A stretch of 64,000 nucleotides of DNA from Tritrichomonas musculus (taxonomy: Eukaryota; Parabasalia; Tritrichomonadida; Tritrichomonadidae), in the NCBI GenBank assembly GCA_039105265.1, contig JAPFFF010000014.1:496001-560000 (forward strand), written 5' to 3'. Below are positions 1 to 10,622 of this stretch, piece by piece. How positions within the stretch are numbered: the first letter of the stretch is position 1; every line of letters begins with the position of its first letter. The translations under genes and the position numbers were made by a program. The notes under the pieces were generated by a model that ran no database searches, was not told the DNA's origin, and was given only the letters and a program-made list of their open reading frames with translations.

Positions 1-618
1 AATTAAACCTATTACCGCAAGAGTCAAAGATAAAATTCTTTTCTTTTTCATTAAAAGAGCAACATATTTCTGTGATATTATTTCAACAAATTCAAAAATA
101 AGAATAGAAACAAAACCAACTGACGCAAATATAAAATGATGCTTATGATCTTCATTGATTGAAAAAAAACCAAGACCTACTATTCCTGTAGAAGCAATAG
201 ATGCTAGAATGTATAGTGTAACAATTATGAGTTTTGAACTTGTCACACATTGGTGAATATAGACTACTCTCAGAAACAAACCAAATCCAGTACTAAAAGA
301 GCCAATTCCCATTGCAATAGCAAAAAAATCGTTATTTGGGTATTCAGTTCCTGTTTCAGAAATTGTAGGCAAGTAGCCTGACCAACGATCCTCCATCAAA
401 TAAAGCAGTAAAGAAACAAATGCAACTACAAGAGGATAAATAAATATTAGAAAGTTTATGAGCCTGTGATGAATATTAACTTTAATTTTTTGGTTGTATG
501 AAAATTTATTTGATATTGTTACTTCAGGATTTGAATTGCCTTTATTGCTTGATTCAATCGTTTTTTTCGATACCAAAACATTATTGAAATTCCTTGGTTT
601 CAGCTTTTCTCTCTTCAT
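1..618 (-). CDS. FRAG1/DRAM/SFK1-family membrane protein (3' end cut by window edge)
   Basis: The frame is open from ATG at 618 to base 1, giving 206 codons without a stop, so the C-terminus lies outside the window. The protein has a polar N-terminus of about 50 residues and then hydrophobic segments at roughly 52-73, 97-118, 129-150, 161-180 and 194 onward. The loop at 84-99 reads PTISETGTEYPNNDFF, close to the ISDTG..PP..F signature of the FRAG1/DRAM/SFK1 family. Members are multi-pass proteins of the secretory and lysosomal membranes and include PGAP2 (GPI-anchor lipid remodelling), DRAM (autophagy) and yeast Sfk1. The family call rests on this loop plus topology; the subfamily cannot be chosen. 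An ATCAAAAAA stretch just before the ATG could be the initiator. Confidence 0.75.
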   Translation of the reverse strand, partial: MKREKLKPRNFNNVLVSKKTIESSNKGNSNPEVTISNKFSYNQKIKVNIHHRLINFLIFIYPLVVAFVSLLLYLMEDRWSGYLPTISETGTEYPNNDFFAIAMGIGSFSTGFGLFLRVVYIHQCVTSSKLIIVTLYILASIASTGIVGLGFFSINEDHKHHFIFASVGFVSILIFEFVEIISQKYVALLMKKKRILSLTLAVIGLI

Positions 619-1354
619 TTTTTTTTGATAATATTTACCATCAACTTTTTCTGATGCTCATAAAAATTTGATAAAAAAGATTGAATTAAATTAAAAACTT
701 AAGCCATAAGCATTACAAACCTCTCTTTAAAAATGAATAACACGTTTTAAAATATTAATATTATAAAACAATTATAATTATAAAAATAAAACAAAAAAAA
801 TTATCCTATTTTAATAATATCTCATATTTTAATTGATTCATATTTTTGCAAATGAATATTATAAGATTAGAAAAGTCAAAACATCATTATATCCATTTTA
901 TTTTTAAAATAACATTTTTTTTTCCTGTATAAATTTAATTTTTAAATTAAAATATACTCTAAAACTGATATGTATATATCTCATTAAATTATATAGAAAT
1001 AATAAAATATTGCTATATTATTATTTAAAAATACTAATTTACATGCACATATTTTATTTATTGCTTTATTATTTTTATTTTATATTGATTGTTATCAAAA
1101 AGTAAATTCTGAACATTATAAAAAAGGATGAAATCTTTTTGTTCATATACATATGTATAGCGATAAAGCCAATGACAAAATACTTGTATTTTATTGTTCA
1201 TGTGGAAAATTCTAATTAAATATATAAAAATATATATATAAAGGGTAAATATCTTTGATAAAAGTAATGCAATACTTTCATACAAACTATTATTTAATAA
1301 AAACAAAAAACAATTTAAAATTGAATAAAAATAAAATAATACTAGCACCATTAT
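619..1354. other. AT-rich intergenic spacer
   Basis: This spacer separates the FRAG1-type gene and the FAM184-like gene, both on the minus strand. It is almost pure A/T with homopolymer runs. Short open frames occur on both strands but have the F/Y/I/N/K composition expected of AT-rich noise. It must hold the promoter of the first gene (near 619-660) and the 3' end of the second. Confidence 0.6.
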
Positions 1355-4354
1355 TCATGAAGGAGGCCTGGTGCTTTTTCTTGACGAGTCAGAGCTATCT
1401 GGTAGAGGAGGAAGCTTGGTTGATGATCCAACTTGCGCTATCATTTGATCTCTTTTAACTTTTCGTTCGAGAGCATTCAAAACACCAACTTGTGGTTTAT
1501 TATTGAAAACTTTATTATATGTTGTTTCTTTATTTAACAATTCTGATTGATAATGTTTTAACTCTTTTTGAACTTTTTCGATTGCTTCAGTTCTTTCTTT
1601 AATTAATTCTTCAAGCTTCTTAATTTTTTCGAGATCTTCTGGTCTGGCACCTCTACTATTATATTTTTCTTCCCACTCTTTTGCTTCAGCTTCAAGATCC
1701 GCAATTTCTTTTCTTTTTGATCTTTCAATTTCTTGCATTTCTTTATTTATTTGCTGTCTTTCTTTTTCAAATTTTTCTTTTATTTCATTCATCTTATCTT
1801 CATAATCTTTTTGTTGCTTTGCTAAAAGCTCTAAGTGGGCCTTTTTTTGATTTTCATTTTCAGCTTTTAGTTTGGAAAGCTCATTATTTAGATCTTCAAT
1901 TTCTTTTTTCTGCGATTCCTCGAGCTCTTTTATTGATTCCTCATTTTGCAATTTAAGTTCGTTCAATCGTCGCGTTGCTTCATTTTCTTCGTTTTGTATT
2001 TTATTTTTGAGATCTTGAAGTTGCTCGTCTTGACTTCTTTTTGTCTCTTCATAATTTTTCTTTAATTCATTAAGTTCAGCTTCACCTTTTCCCTTAATTT
2101 GATTTAATTGTTCATTCAATATATGCAACTCTTTATCTTTTTCATTTTGTATTTCTTCAAGGCGTTTTGCTGTGTCAGCTTTGAGTTTGTCAATTTGATT
2201 TTGTAAATCGTCGATAATAGCTGTTCTTTTTTGGCGAATCTGAACTATCTCAGCATTTTGACGGTTTGTTTCTTCTTCATTTCTTCTTCTTTGTTCTTCA
2301 ATCTGCTTTTCGAGTTCTTCAATAAATTTCGTTTTTGCTTTTTCTTCTTTTTCTAATTCACTCCGAAGCTGTTCAACTGATCGAGCATATTCTTCATCTT
2401 TTTGCCTCTTTACTTCTTCACTTTTCCTTTCAATTTCAGCATGTTGCTTTTTTAATGCATCTAATTTAGCCGACCATTCTTCGTTGATTTTAGCCTTTTC
2501 ATTTGACCATTGATTATCAATCTCAATAATTTCATTTTTAATTTGATCAATTTGACTTTGCCTCTTAGCCGTTTCTTCCTTTAAAAAATTTTCAGCATCC
2601 TTCTTTGCCTTCTGCCGATTTTCAATCTTTGCTTTAATATCATCAAGCTTTTTTTCCCATGATCCTTTTAGTTCATCAATATCTTTTTGTCTCTGCCTTT
2701 CCAGACCTTCTCTTAATTTATTCGCATCTTTCTCCAATTTTTCTTTGGCCTCTTTCTCAATAATTTTTAATTCTTCGTCATGCTCTTTATTCATATTTTC
2801 GATTTTTTTCTTAGTTTCTTCTTCAATTAACCTTCTTTTTTCAGCATAACTTTCTCTAATATTTTTTAATTTTTCTTCATGTTCGCTTTTCATCTTAGCT
2901 AATGTATCTTCTTTTAATTTTTTTCTTTCATTCATTTCATTTTCACTATTGAGTTTTAACTTAGCTATTTCTTCTTTTATATTTTCAATTTCTTGAAGTA
3001 ATTGCTGAAGTGTAGCTGATGAAGCAGAAGAAGAGCTGTTAAGTTCATCTGTCAATTTCTGTAATTCTAATTCATGCTCTTTCTTTAAACGTTCCATTTC
3101 TACTTGATGATTTATTTTCATTTCATCCATAAGTTTTTGATGATTTTGATTCTCAGCAGAAATTTCAGCATTTAATTTCTGAATTTGACTCTCATGTTTC
3201 TTTTTCGCTTCTTCTAGTTTTTCACGAAGATCTTTTTCTTTTTTCGCAGTTTCATCGAGGAATTGCTGATGCTTCTTGTTGAGCTCATCAAGCATCTTTT
3301 GGTGCTCTGAAAGTAATTGTGATTTTCTTTGATCTGCTTCTAAACTTGCTGATTTGTTGGATTCTTCGAGTTCAAGAAGATGATGAGCATGATTTTCTTT
3401 TTCCTCTTGAATTTTTTTGTTTAGTTCATCAACTGATTTTAAATGATCAGCTTCGATTTTCTCCATTTCTGTTTTTAATCTTAACATTTCTTCATCATGC
3501 TGTTTTTTTCTTTCTTCAAGCTTTTGATTTAACTCTTCAATTGATTTGGCGTGCTTAGCTGCCATTTCAGCTTTTCTGAATTGAAGAATTTGTAAATATT
3601 TTTCAGCTTCGTTTTGCTGATTAATCATATCTGCCTTTAAGTTTTCAACCATTTTAATTAATGAATTTTTTTCGTTTTCAAGCTCTTCTAGCTTTGATTC
3701 AATTTCTTTTTGTTTCGAAGCTAAGGCATCTGCCTTAGATTTTTGTCCCGCAGCAAGAGATTTTCTCAAATCATTAATTTCATCTTCAAATTTCTTTTTT
3801 AATTCTTCTTCTTTTTGAGCAGTTGACATCACAAGAGCATTATATTTTTTATTAGCTTCAGTAACATGAGAAGCAAGTTGTGCTTTATGCTTAGCTTCAA
3901 TTTTTGCAATAGTGTCGTTAGAAATTTTTTGCATTTCGTTTTGAGCATTTTGAAATAAAGCTATTTGCGAATCTGCTTTCTTCTTTAGTTCGTCGACTTG
4001 CTGCTTTAGAGAATTAAGTTGATTATTTGACATATCAATAATTCGTTTTGACTGAGATACAAGATTTCCTTTAACTTCATCAAATTGCTTCTTTATTCGA
4101 TTAAATTCAGATTCATAAGCGCGTCTAACTGTTGCATCAACATTTTCTCGATAACTTTGAACTGATTTTTGCGCACTATCGATACTACGTTGAGAAGCTG
4201 CGGTAGCAGCAGAAAGTTCGTCTTCATATTTCGCTTTTAATTTTGAAACTTCATCTTTCCGATCTAATGTTTCAGCATGAAGCCGAAAAACAGTCTTTGT
4301 GAGCGTTGCAATTTTCTTATTAACTTCGTACATCCATTCATCTGATATCTCCAT
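1355..4354 (-). CDS. FAM184-like long coiled-coil protein
   Basis: The product is 999 residues, starting at the ATG at 4354 (MEISDEWMYEV). An upstream in-frame ATG at 4405 would add 17 hydrophobic residues; I prefer the inner one because the FAM184-type motif begins there. Residues about 7-60 (WMYEVNKKIATLTKTVF, then a KDEV..L...YEDEL stretch) resemble the conserved N-terminal region of FAM184A/B (K+IAQLTKVIY... followed by E.EI..L). From there to about residue 930 nearly everything is Glu/Lys/Gln-rich heptad sequence, a continuous coiled coil with few prolines. The tail is short and basic, rich in Ser and Pro (KLPPLPDSSDSSRKSTRPPS). A structural or cytoskeletal scaffold is likely; no enzymatic domain is visible. 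The low-complexity coil could inflate similarity to other coiled-coil families, so the name rests on the first 60 residues. Confidence 0.68.
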   Translation of the reverse strand: MEISDEWMYEVNKKIATLTKTVFRLHAETLDRKDEVSKLKAKYEDELSAATAASQRSIDSAQKSVQSYRENVDATVRRAYESEFNRIKKQFDEVKGNLVSQSKRIIDMSNNQLNSLKQQVDELKKKADSQIALFQNAQNEMQKISNDTIAKIEAKHKAQLASHVTEANKKYNALVMSTAQKEEELKKKFEDEINDLRKSLAAGQKSKADALASKQKEIESKLEELENEKNSLIKMVENLKADMINQQNEAEKYLQILQFRKAEMAAKHAKSIEELNQKLEERKKQHDEEMLRLKTEMEKIEADHLKSVDELNKKIQEEKENHAHHLLELEESNKSASLEADQRKSQLLSEHQKMLDELNKKHQQFLDETAKKEKDLREKLEEAKKKHESQIQKLNAEISAENQNHQKLMDEMKINHQVEMERLKKEHELELQKLTDELNSSSSASSATLQQLLQEIENIKEEIAKLKLNSENEMNERKKLKEDTLAKMKSEHEEKLKNIRESYAEKRRLIEEETKKKIENMNKEHDEELKIIEKEAKEKLEKDANKLREGLERQRQKDIDELKGSWEKKLDDIKAKIENRQKAKKDAENFLKEETAKRQSQIDQIKNEIIEIDNQWSNEKAKINEEWSAKLDALKKQHAEIERKSEEVKRQKDEEYARSVEQLRSELEKEEKAKTKFIEELEKQIEEQRRRNEEETNRQNAEIVQIRQKRTAIIDDLQNQIDKLKADTAKRLEEIQNEKDKELHILNEQLNQIKGKGEAELNELKKNYEETKRSQDEQLQDLKNKIQNEENEATRRLNELKLQNEESIKELEESQKKEIEDLNNELSKLKAENENQKKAHLELLAKQQKDYEDKMNEIKEKFEKERQQINKEMQEIERSKRKEIADLEAEAKEWEEKYNSRGARPEDLEKIKKLEELIKERTEAIEKVQKELKHYQSELLNKETTYNKVFNNKPQVGVLNALERKVKRDQMIAQVGSSTKLPPLPDSSDSSRKSTRPPS

Positions 4355-5422
4355 ATTAAAGATTTTAAAATAACAAACGCAAAATAACGAACAAAAAAGT
4401 GACAAAACCTCTTTATTTTTTTTTCTACATTTTCTCCTTATGATTGATATCTATGATAAAATTTGTAGGCATTTTGTTTTTTTTTTAAATTATCAGAATA
4501 TTAAAAACAAATCTCTTTAAGAGATGATTTTGATATTTTTGATACAAAAAATAAATTTAGAAATGAATACGTTATACTAATACTTCATTTTATTGCATTA
4601 CTATTATAGTATGGATAAATCATAATTGCAATAACATTTAACATGTGTCACAAAATTTCCACAAATAATTATTTGTGACAAATATCAAAATTTTGTAAAA
4701 TTTATCAGCGAAATAACATATATATTCTTTTAAATAAATGAGGGAAGAAGGTTGGTTTATTATATAATTAATACTTTTTTTTAACAAATTCATTGATTTT
4801 TTTTTATAGTTTAAAAATGAAATAATGTTATTATAAAACTCAAATCCTTACAACATTAATAATGAAATTCTCAAACTAAAAGTATTTATAATATATTTGA
4901 TTTTTATCAATTCTGATATTTTTCAAAAAAAAAATTTAATTTACTTATCAAATAGATAGTTTTTCAAATTTGTGTTTGTATGGTAATAATAATAATAATA
5001 TTTATATTATATTTGATCAAAAAATAATTGTTGTGTCAAAAAAAAAAAACATAAAATTTACGCTTCCTGAGCTATGCTAAATATATTTTTAATAAAGGTT
5101 AAGGAGATAATAGAGTTTTTACATTTGGAACGAATTTGAGATGGCCTAATTTTCATTTGAAAAGCTTTTCTTATACTTTCAATTTTTGTTTAATAACCGC
5201 TTTCATAAAATTCTTCACAAAAATATCATTACCGAAATATTGATGCTTTAGAGTTTATTCAATAAATAATCATGGTTTTATAAATATAAAATTTGTCACG
5301 AAAGAGTTTTTAAATATTATTTTTGAGGGATTCATTCAAAAATCCTAGAATTTTTCAATTAAAATTGAATTTCATCGTTTTTTTGAGTGATTGAAAATAA
5401 TTGTTAGTAAAACTAAAAATTT
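4355..5422. promoter_or_regulatory. Divergent intergenic region between the FAM184-like gene and the first CK1 gene
   Basis: About 1.07 kb of AT-rich DNA lies between divergent genes and should carry both promoters. A TCACTTTTTTG-type initiator candidate precedes the minus-strand gene (within 4385-4405), and a TCATCGTTTTTTT stretch lies near 5371, about 50 bp before the plus-strand ATG. The rest holds homopolymers and a short TAA repeat (4985-5000). I see no gene in it. Confidence 0.4.
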
Positions 5423-6310
5423 ATGTGTAACATTCAACCTGGAGACCAAATTTCCCGATTTATATTTGTAGAAAGGATCGGAAAAGGCGGTTTTGGGTCT
5501 GTTTACAAATGCAGTATTGAAGGCACACAAATGAAAAAATTTGCAGCATTGAAAGTGGTTTCTCACCAAAAATCGCAAACAATTGAAAACGAAAAAAACA
5601 TTCTTGAAGAAATACAAGAGAGCTATCCTCTTTTTCCCCGCTTTTATGATGCTGCTAGATGTTCTTCATTTTATTATATAGCAATGGAATACTTGGGACC
5701 ATCGCTTGATGATATAAAGCTAAGTTTAAATGAAAAAAAATTTAATGCTTTCACAATAATGTATGTAGCATCGAAAACACTTCAGTGTATTCAAGATTTA
5801 CATTCATATGGAATAATTCATCGTGATATTAAGCCTTCAAACTTTTTGCTAAGAAATAATGATAATTCAATATGTTTAACAGATTTTGGTCTTTCAACTC
5901 ATTATGTTGTAAATGATAGACATATACCATTTGGTTCAATGAAGGAGGTTGGAACACTTTATTTTCAAAGTCTTGCATCTCATAGCAACTATACTTTATC
6001 GAGGAAAGATGATTTGGAATCATGGATCTATACTCTTTTATATCTTCGTGATAAAACTTTGCCATGGATGATTCCTGATAATTCTGCAATTCCTTTAAAA
6101 AAGAGGCAAACCATCAACGGTCTTATTAAAGATTGGGAGCCTTTTTATGAAATATATGAAGATGTTATGAAGTTAAAATTTGAAGAAGAGCCCCATTATC
6201 AAAAGTATGTCGATCTTATTGACAAGGCTCTCAGTGAATTCACGCAAGAAGAAATGATATATAGTTGGGATAATAATAATATTAATGTTTTGTGTTGTTC
6301 TATATGCTAA
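5423..6310 (+). CDS. Casein kinase 1 family protein kinase, with CaaX-like C-terminus (tandem copy 1)
   Basis: This is a 295-residue Ser/Thr kinase consisting of the catalytic domain only. Visible elements are the glycine loop GKGGFG (20-25), K44 in AALKVV, E57 in ENEKNI, the catalytic loop HRDIKPSN (133-140) and DFG (154-156). The stretch SLASHSNYTLSRKDDLESW (183-201) is a strong casein kinase 1 signature, matching the SINTH.G...SRRDDLES segment of that family. The usual APE of subdomain VIII is absent, as in CK1. The protein ends in LCCSIC, a possible CaaX box (CSIC) preceded by a second cysteine. This suggests lipid anchoring, as in membrane-bound CK1 gamma and yeast Yck proteins. The next gene downstream is a close paralogue on the same strand. 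Confidence 0.93.
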   Translation: MCNIQPGDQISRFIFVERIGKGGFGSVYKCSIEGTQMKKFAALKVVSHQKSQTIENEKNILEEIQESYPLFPRFYDAARCSSFYYIAMEYLGPSLDDIKLSLNEKKFNAFTIMYVASKTLQCIQDLHSYGIIHRDIKPSNFLLRNNDNSICLTDFGLSTHYVVNDRHIPFGSMKEVGTLYFQSLASHSNYTLSRKDDLESWIYTLLYLRDKTLPWMIPDNSAIPLKKRQTINGLIKDWEPFYEIYEDVMKLKFEEEPHYQKYVDLIDKALSEFTQEEMIYSWDNNNINVLCCSIC

Positions 6311-6803
6311 TTTTTTTTTTTTTTGAATAAAATAACGAATTGATAGTTTGCATGCATTATTTATCTTAAAAAAACAATGGCAAAGGTGTTGTCTAGTTTT
6401 TTTTATGCTTTTCCTTGACTTCTTGGTGCGTCTAAAGGAAAGAGGAGTAAAAAAAATTTCTGGAAACTTTACCAACTCCTTCACAATTTTGATACCAAAG
6501 AAATATTAATGCATTAATATCTTAATAATTATTTAAATATTTCTTTAAATATTAGAATATTAAAAATATATAATATAATTTTCTAATATTTAATTGCTTA
6601 AAAAAAGTATAACTGTTTTTACAATCATTATATTTAAATGAATTTATAAAATGACGTTCATATAATTCAGAATATAATTGATATTACTCATAAAATTTTG
6701 TATGTTTATTTTTTTTTTATTACTTTCAGAATGAATTCGAATTTGAGAAAATATTTGGCAAGTCTTTTTATAATTATTTTTATACAGAGTTCATAATAGT
6801 TTT
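6311..6803. other. Spacer between the tandem CK1 genes
   Basis: This 493-bp spacer begins with a poly-T run after the first stop codon. The part at 6380-6480 is less AT-rich than the rest and can form an imperfect stem (pyrimidine stretch near 6408-6418 with purine stretch near 6435-6446). I could not identify it as any RNA class. The stretch before the second ATG holds the promoter of the downstream kinase. Confidence 0.4.
6791..6799 (+). promoter_or_regulatory. Initiator-like motif of the second CK1 gene
   Basis: TCATAATAG lies a few bases upstream of the ATG at 6804. It fits the trichomonad initiator (TCA followed by pyrimidine or A/T), in which the A of TCA is the transcription start. 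This would imply a 5' UTR of about 11 nt, typical of the group. It is called from position and motif only. Confidence 0.4.
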
Positions 6804-7703
6804 ATGTCTAGAATTAGAAAGGGTGATCAAATTTCGCACTTTATTTTTGGTGATTTAATTGCAAAAGGTGGATATGGTAGAGTTTACAAATGCACCATTG
6901 AAGGCAATCCTAAAAATCAATATTATGCAATTAAAGTTGTTCCAAACTCAGGAGCAAAATCATTAGAAAATGAAAAAAATATTCTTCATGAAATCAAAGA
7001 TGATTGGCCTCTTTTTCCAGAAATTGTCCATCATGCTTGTTGCGCTTCATTTTATTATATTGCAATGGAATATATTTCTTTTTCTCTTGATAAAATTAAA
7101 ATTCCTGATATAAGAGATCTTCGCTTACTCAAAATTTATTCCGTCTCATTGAAAACTCTTGAATGCATTAAATCTCTTCATGATCACGATATTGTTCATC
7201 GAGATATTAAACCTGCAAACTTTTTAATTAGACAAAATAAATCCATATGCCTAATTGATTTTGGTTTATCAATGCATTACAAAATTAATGGAAGACATAT
7301 TGACGATGGTATTGGTGAAGTTGCTGGGACTCCTTTATATCAAAGTGCCCGATCGCACAAAGGTTATATTTGTTCAAGACGTGATGATATGGAATCATGG
7401 ATTTATTCTCTCTTATTTTTATACAAAAAAGGTGATCCAGATATCGAATTATGGGAAAATCTTGATGAATCAGAAATGAATCATAAAAAGAGACCAATTG
7501 CAAAACAGCAACTTTCGAAAATTCCACCTTTTAATGATATATTTGACAAAATTTGCTTACTAAATTTCAGAACTCAGCCCGATTATGAAGATTACAAATC
7601 TAGAATTATTGATGAGATTTTAAAAATGAACTATACTCTGGAACAAGTACTAGATTTGGATTTAATTGAGTCATCAGATGAAGGTTGTTGTTCTGTTTGT
7701 TAA
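6804..7703 (+). CDS. Casein kinase 1 family protein kinase, with CaaX-like C-terminus (tandem copy 2)
   Basis: This 299-residue paralogue of the upstream kinase shares the N-terminal GDQIS.FIF stretch, the VYKC.IEG segment and the PLFP....A.C.SFYYIAMEY block. Catalytic elements are present: AKGGYG (20-25, with Ala at the first loop position), K44, E57, HRDIKPAN (132-139) and DFG (152-154). SRRDDMESWIYSLLFL is the CK1-type subdomain. The C-terminus is EGCCSVC, again a double cysteine in a CaaX-like context (CSVC), so both copies preserve the putative lipidation signal while flanking residues differ. This argues that the tail is under selection. The two genes probably arose by local duplication and are transcribed separately, since the second has its own initiator-like motif. 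Confidence 0.93.
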   Translation: MSRIRKGDQISHFIFGDLIAKGGYGRVYKCTIEGNPKNQYYAIKVVPNSGAKSLENEKNILHEIKDDWPLFPEIVHHACCASFYYIAMEYISFSLDKIKIPDIRDLRLLKIYSVSLKTLECIKSLHDHDIVHRDIKPANFLIRQNKSICLIDFGLSMHYKINGRHIDDGIGEVAGTPLYQSARSHKGYICSRRDDMESWIYSLLFLYKKGDPDIELWENLDESEMNHKKRPIAKQQLSKIPPFNDIFDKICLLNFRTQPDYEDYKSRIIDEILKMNYTLEQVLDLDLIESSDEGCCSVC

Positions 7704-8799
7704 TTTTTTTTTGTATATTAAATGTATGAAATTTTTAAGTATCGAATAATTTATCGAATTTTCTTTTCTTGTATTATATATCTTATAGTATAATTTTTGG
7801 TTTATAATATAATGATATTAATAATTGAAAAAACTAAATATATATTTTTTTGAAAATTGAAAACAAGTATAGTCAAAAGTATTCTCCATTAAAAGAAATA
7901 TATCATAATATTAAATATCAATTATCAATAAAAAACTGTTTTTGTCTTATTCAAGAAAAATTTGATATTCAATTTCATTGAGCAGCTCTATAAATCAGTA
8001 TAAAATGTATATCAATTAAATATAGATCAATTAGTACAACCAAAAGAACCAAAATAATTGATGGTGATCAGTTTTGGTAATTTATTGTTTTTTATTTTTA
8101 TTTTCTTCATACTGCAAGTTAATTCTTTGAAATTTCTGATATTAATACCAAATATTCATTATGCATTTCTTTAGAAAAAAACGATGATCTTTCAAACAGC
8201 GAATTACTGCATTTTCCACATTATATTCATATAATATCTTGATTATTGTTGAGTTAATACCACAAAGCATTCGATTTAAACATATTTCATATTATAAAAC
8301 CTAATGAATTATTATTATAGTTATTGATAGAAAAAACCATCTAGTTCATGAAATTTAACTCAATAGAAAATATTGTAAAGATATTGATATTTATTCTTTT
8401 GTGTGTGATTGCTTATGAAAAAATGTAAATTTGGCGAAGCACAAAAACTCATCTTTGTTTCCAAAATTACTTTTAAAATGCAATAATTGCACAAGAATGA
8501 CATTCTTCATAGATATTTGAAATGTTCAATTGGATGACTTTTACATACCTAAAACTTCAATTGAATTGAATTATGTAGATCTACATATTTTGTATGAGAA
8601 GTTTATAAATATATATATAAACTTCTACATACTTTCTATTTCTAGAAAGTCTAATGGCGTTTTTATGTTACCATTTAGATTGTCTACGATATAATGGCTA
8701 ATAGAATTCAATTTGCAATCCTCATTAACTTAATGAAAAAATATGATAATCAAAACTTCTCCAAAATGCTATAAAAAACTCATTAAGAAGTTTTGATCA
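7704..8799. other. AT-rich intergenic DNA with small hairpins
   Basis: No gene could be supported here. Near 8594-8634 there is a hairpin whose arms GAAGTTTATA and TATAAACTTC flank a TA repeat. Parts of 8400-8800 have a slightly more coding-like composition and may be the eroded upstream part of the kinase relic that follows. Confidence 0.4.
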
Positions 8800-9425
8800 T
8801 TTAATTCACAAGAATGACTGCCATTCGAGGAAATCTTTCATTTTGAAAGCAAATGAAAATGAAAACAATGGATTTGAAGAAGTCTGCATCATCCAAAACA
8901 ATGAAATTGGTATCTAAAAATATAAACAAAAAGAAGTTTCTTCTTTTTCAAAATTGCAGCATCCAGCAATTATCAAATTCACTTGATTCTGTCTTGTAGA
9001 TATAAAGAGGCCAAAAGTGCGCATTATTCCCGAGCTTTGCACGATTAAATCACTTGATAAGAAGGAAAAGAACCTTTTGATTATAATGAAATATTACATC
9101 CACTTGATATAAAACCAAACAATATTATTTTGAATGATGTTTTAAAACAAGAGTGATATAACTAGAACATTGCTTTATGAAAAGCTTGAAATTATCATTA
9201 AATCATCTACTTTTAAAGCAATTGATGTGTAATCATTTGATGCTCTTAAATATGAATAATGAATGGCTGAAATCAACTTGCTAATTATAAAAATACAAAG
9301 CAATTTCATGAAGAATTTTTCTACAGTAAAAAAAAAAAAAAGATTCGAATTCACAATTCATATTTCAGATGGTTACCAAGAACTTATTGAGACACGATTT
9401 CATCTCAGAACTGGTTAATGAGCAA
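8800..9425 (+). pseudogene. Decayed TKL-type protein kinase gene
   Basis: No long open frame exists, but successive kinase blocks are readable in order on the plus strand. They are KLQHPAIIKFT followed by a stop and FCLVDIKRPK (near 8957-9015); LDIKPNNIILNDVLK (near 9100-9150), matching the HRDLKPxNILLD catalytic loop; AIDV, a stop and SFDALKYE (near 9217-9255), matching DVYSFGVLLYE; and ISDGYQELIE (near 9363-9392), matching the C-lobe segment before the RPT motif. The HPAIIKF block is typical of the large TKL kinase family of trichomonads. Stops and frame changes separate the blocks, the activation loop is not readable and the distance between the first two blocks is shorter than in intact kinases. 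It is a dead gene; exact ends are uncertain. Confidence 0.6.
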
Positions 9426-10622
9426 GATTACAAAAATTGAATTCAAGATATTGAATAATTATGAAAAGCATTGAATTGTAGCACACTTGATAAAAATTCA
9501 AATTACGTAAAAAAAAATTAGTTGCAACATTCTCTTGAATTTTGACGAAAAGTAAGAAATAAAGCTGTTTAAAATTAATTTAGAGAAGAATGAAAAAAAA
9601 AAGTTTTTAAAATTAATTGAATTCAATTCAAACAATATCAAAACAGGAAGAATATTACTTGATGATTTTCTAATCACAAAAAATTGCTGCCTTTACCATG
9701 TCCAAAGAATTTACTCCTAAAGAATTATCTCAATAAAGCATTCATCATCTAAAAATAAATTTTATAATGCGTTTTTCAAAGGTAATTTATCAACTGCATG
9801 TTTTTTGTAGTCGAATAATGAGTCACCATCATCGAAATCTTATTGAATAAAGAAACATAAAACATATTAAAAGTTGAATGAAGAAGAAGAGCTGCATTAG
9901 AATGATCAATATTTATGCAATTACTTCAGGATGAATGACAAATTTGGTATTGATCATATAACAATAATAACCGAATATACATCAATTTATTTTGAAATAA
10001 ATTCAATTTAAATCGTTTTTTCCATTGAATATATTTTATAAAATATTTTTTTATGATGATTATATCTCCATGTTTATTGAAAAAAGTTATTATTATAATT
10101 GATATTTCATATTATACAAAAGAGAGTATCTATATTTTTAAATCAAATCTTATTATGTGAAGGTTTGATAATCAATTTGTATTTATCTTTTGTAAAACAA
10201 ACAATTGAAATATTATTTGTTTATATTTTGATTATTATAAACTAAAAATACAATTTAAATTCGAATAAAATAATTAAACGACGCAAAAAAAGTAAAATAA
10301 TTCTAAAAAAAAAGATACATTCAATGTAAAAAAAAAAAAACTTTCATTTTTTGTAAAATTAAAAAACAATAAACTTTAGTGTAATGAATCCATTTTTAGT
10401 TTTATTTTTGGCAATGATTTTTTAAGAGTAATATTGAAATGAATTGGCCCCTTTTAAAATAGATAAATATCATTCATTAAATAAAATAATGATTAAATAT
10501 TAATATATTTTATTAATAAACATTGATATAAAGTTATAATTATAATTTATAATATAAAAATTAAAATAGTAAAAAAGAAATATGGAAAATTTAAAATTCA
10601 ATATTAAGTGAATTTTAAAAAA
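9426..10622. other. AT-rich intergenic DNA downstream of the kinase relic
   Basis: Scattered stretches (for example 9650-9960) still look weakly coding and could be the eroded tail of the kinase relic, but nothing is recognisable. The last 600 bp are nearly all A/T. TCAATATTAAG at 10599-10609, just before the next ATG, is a candidate initiator. Confidence 0.35.

Noticed and set aside
1058-1351. 97-codon minus-strand frame rich in F, Y, I and L
   Set aside because: Composition is that of random AT-rich DNA; no motif is present and it lies in the spacer.
4355-4405. Upstream ATG extending the FAM184-like protein by 17 residues
   Set aside because: The extension is hydrophobic and cysteine-rich, and the FAM184-type motif begins at the inner ATG; a TCAC initiator candidate lies inside the extension.
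10608-10622. GTG start for the EF-hand protein
   Set aside because: The ATG at 10623 is the first real start codon and fits the short leader expected here.
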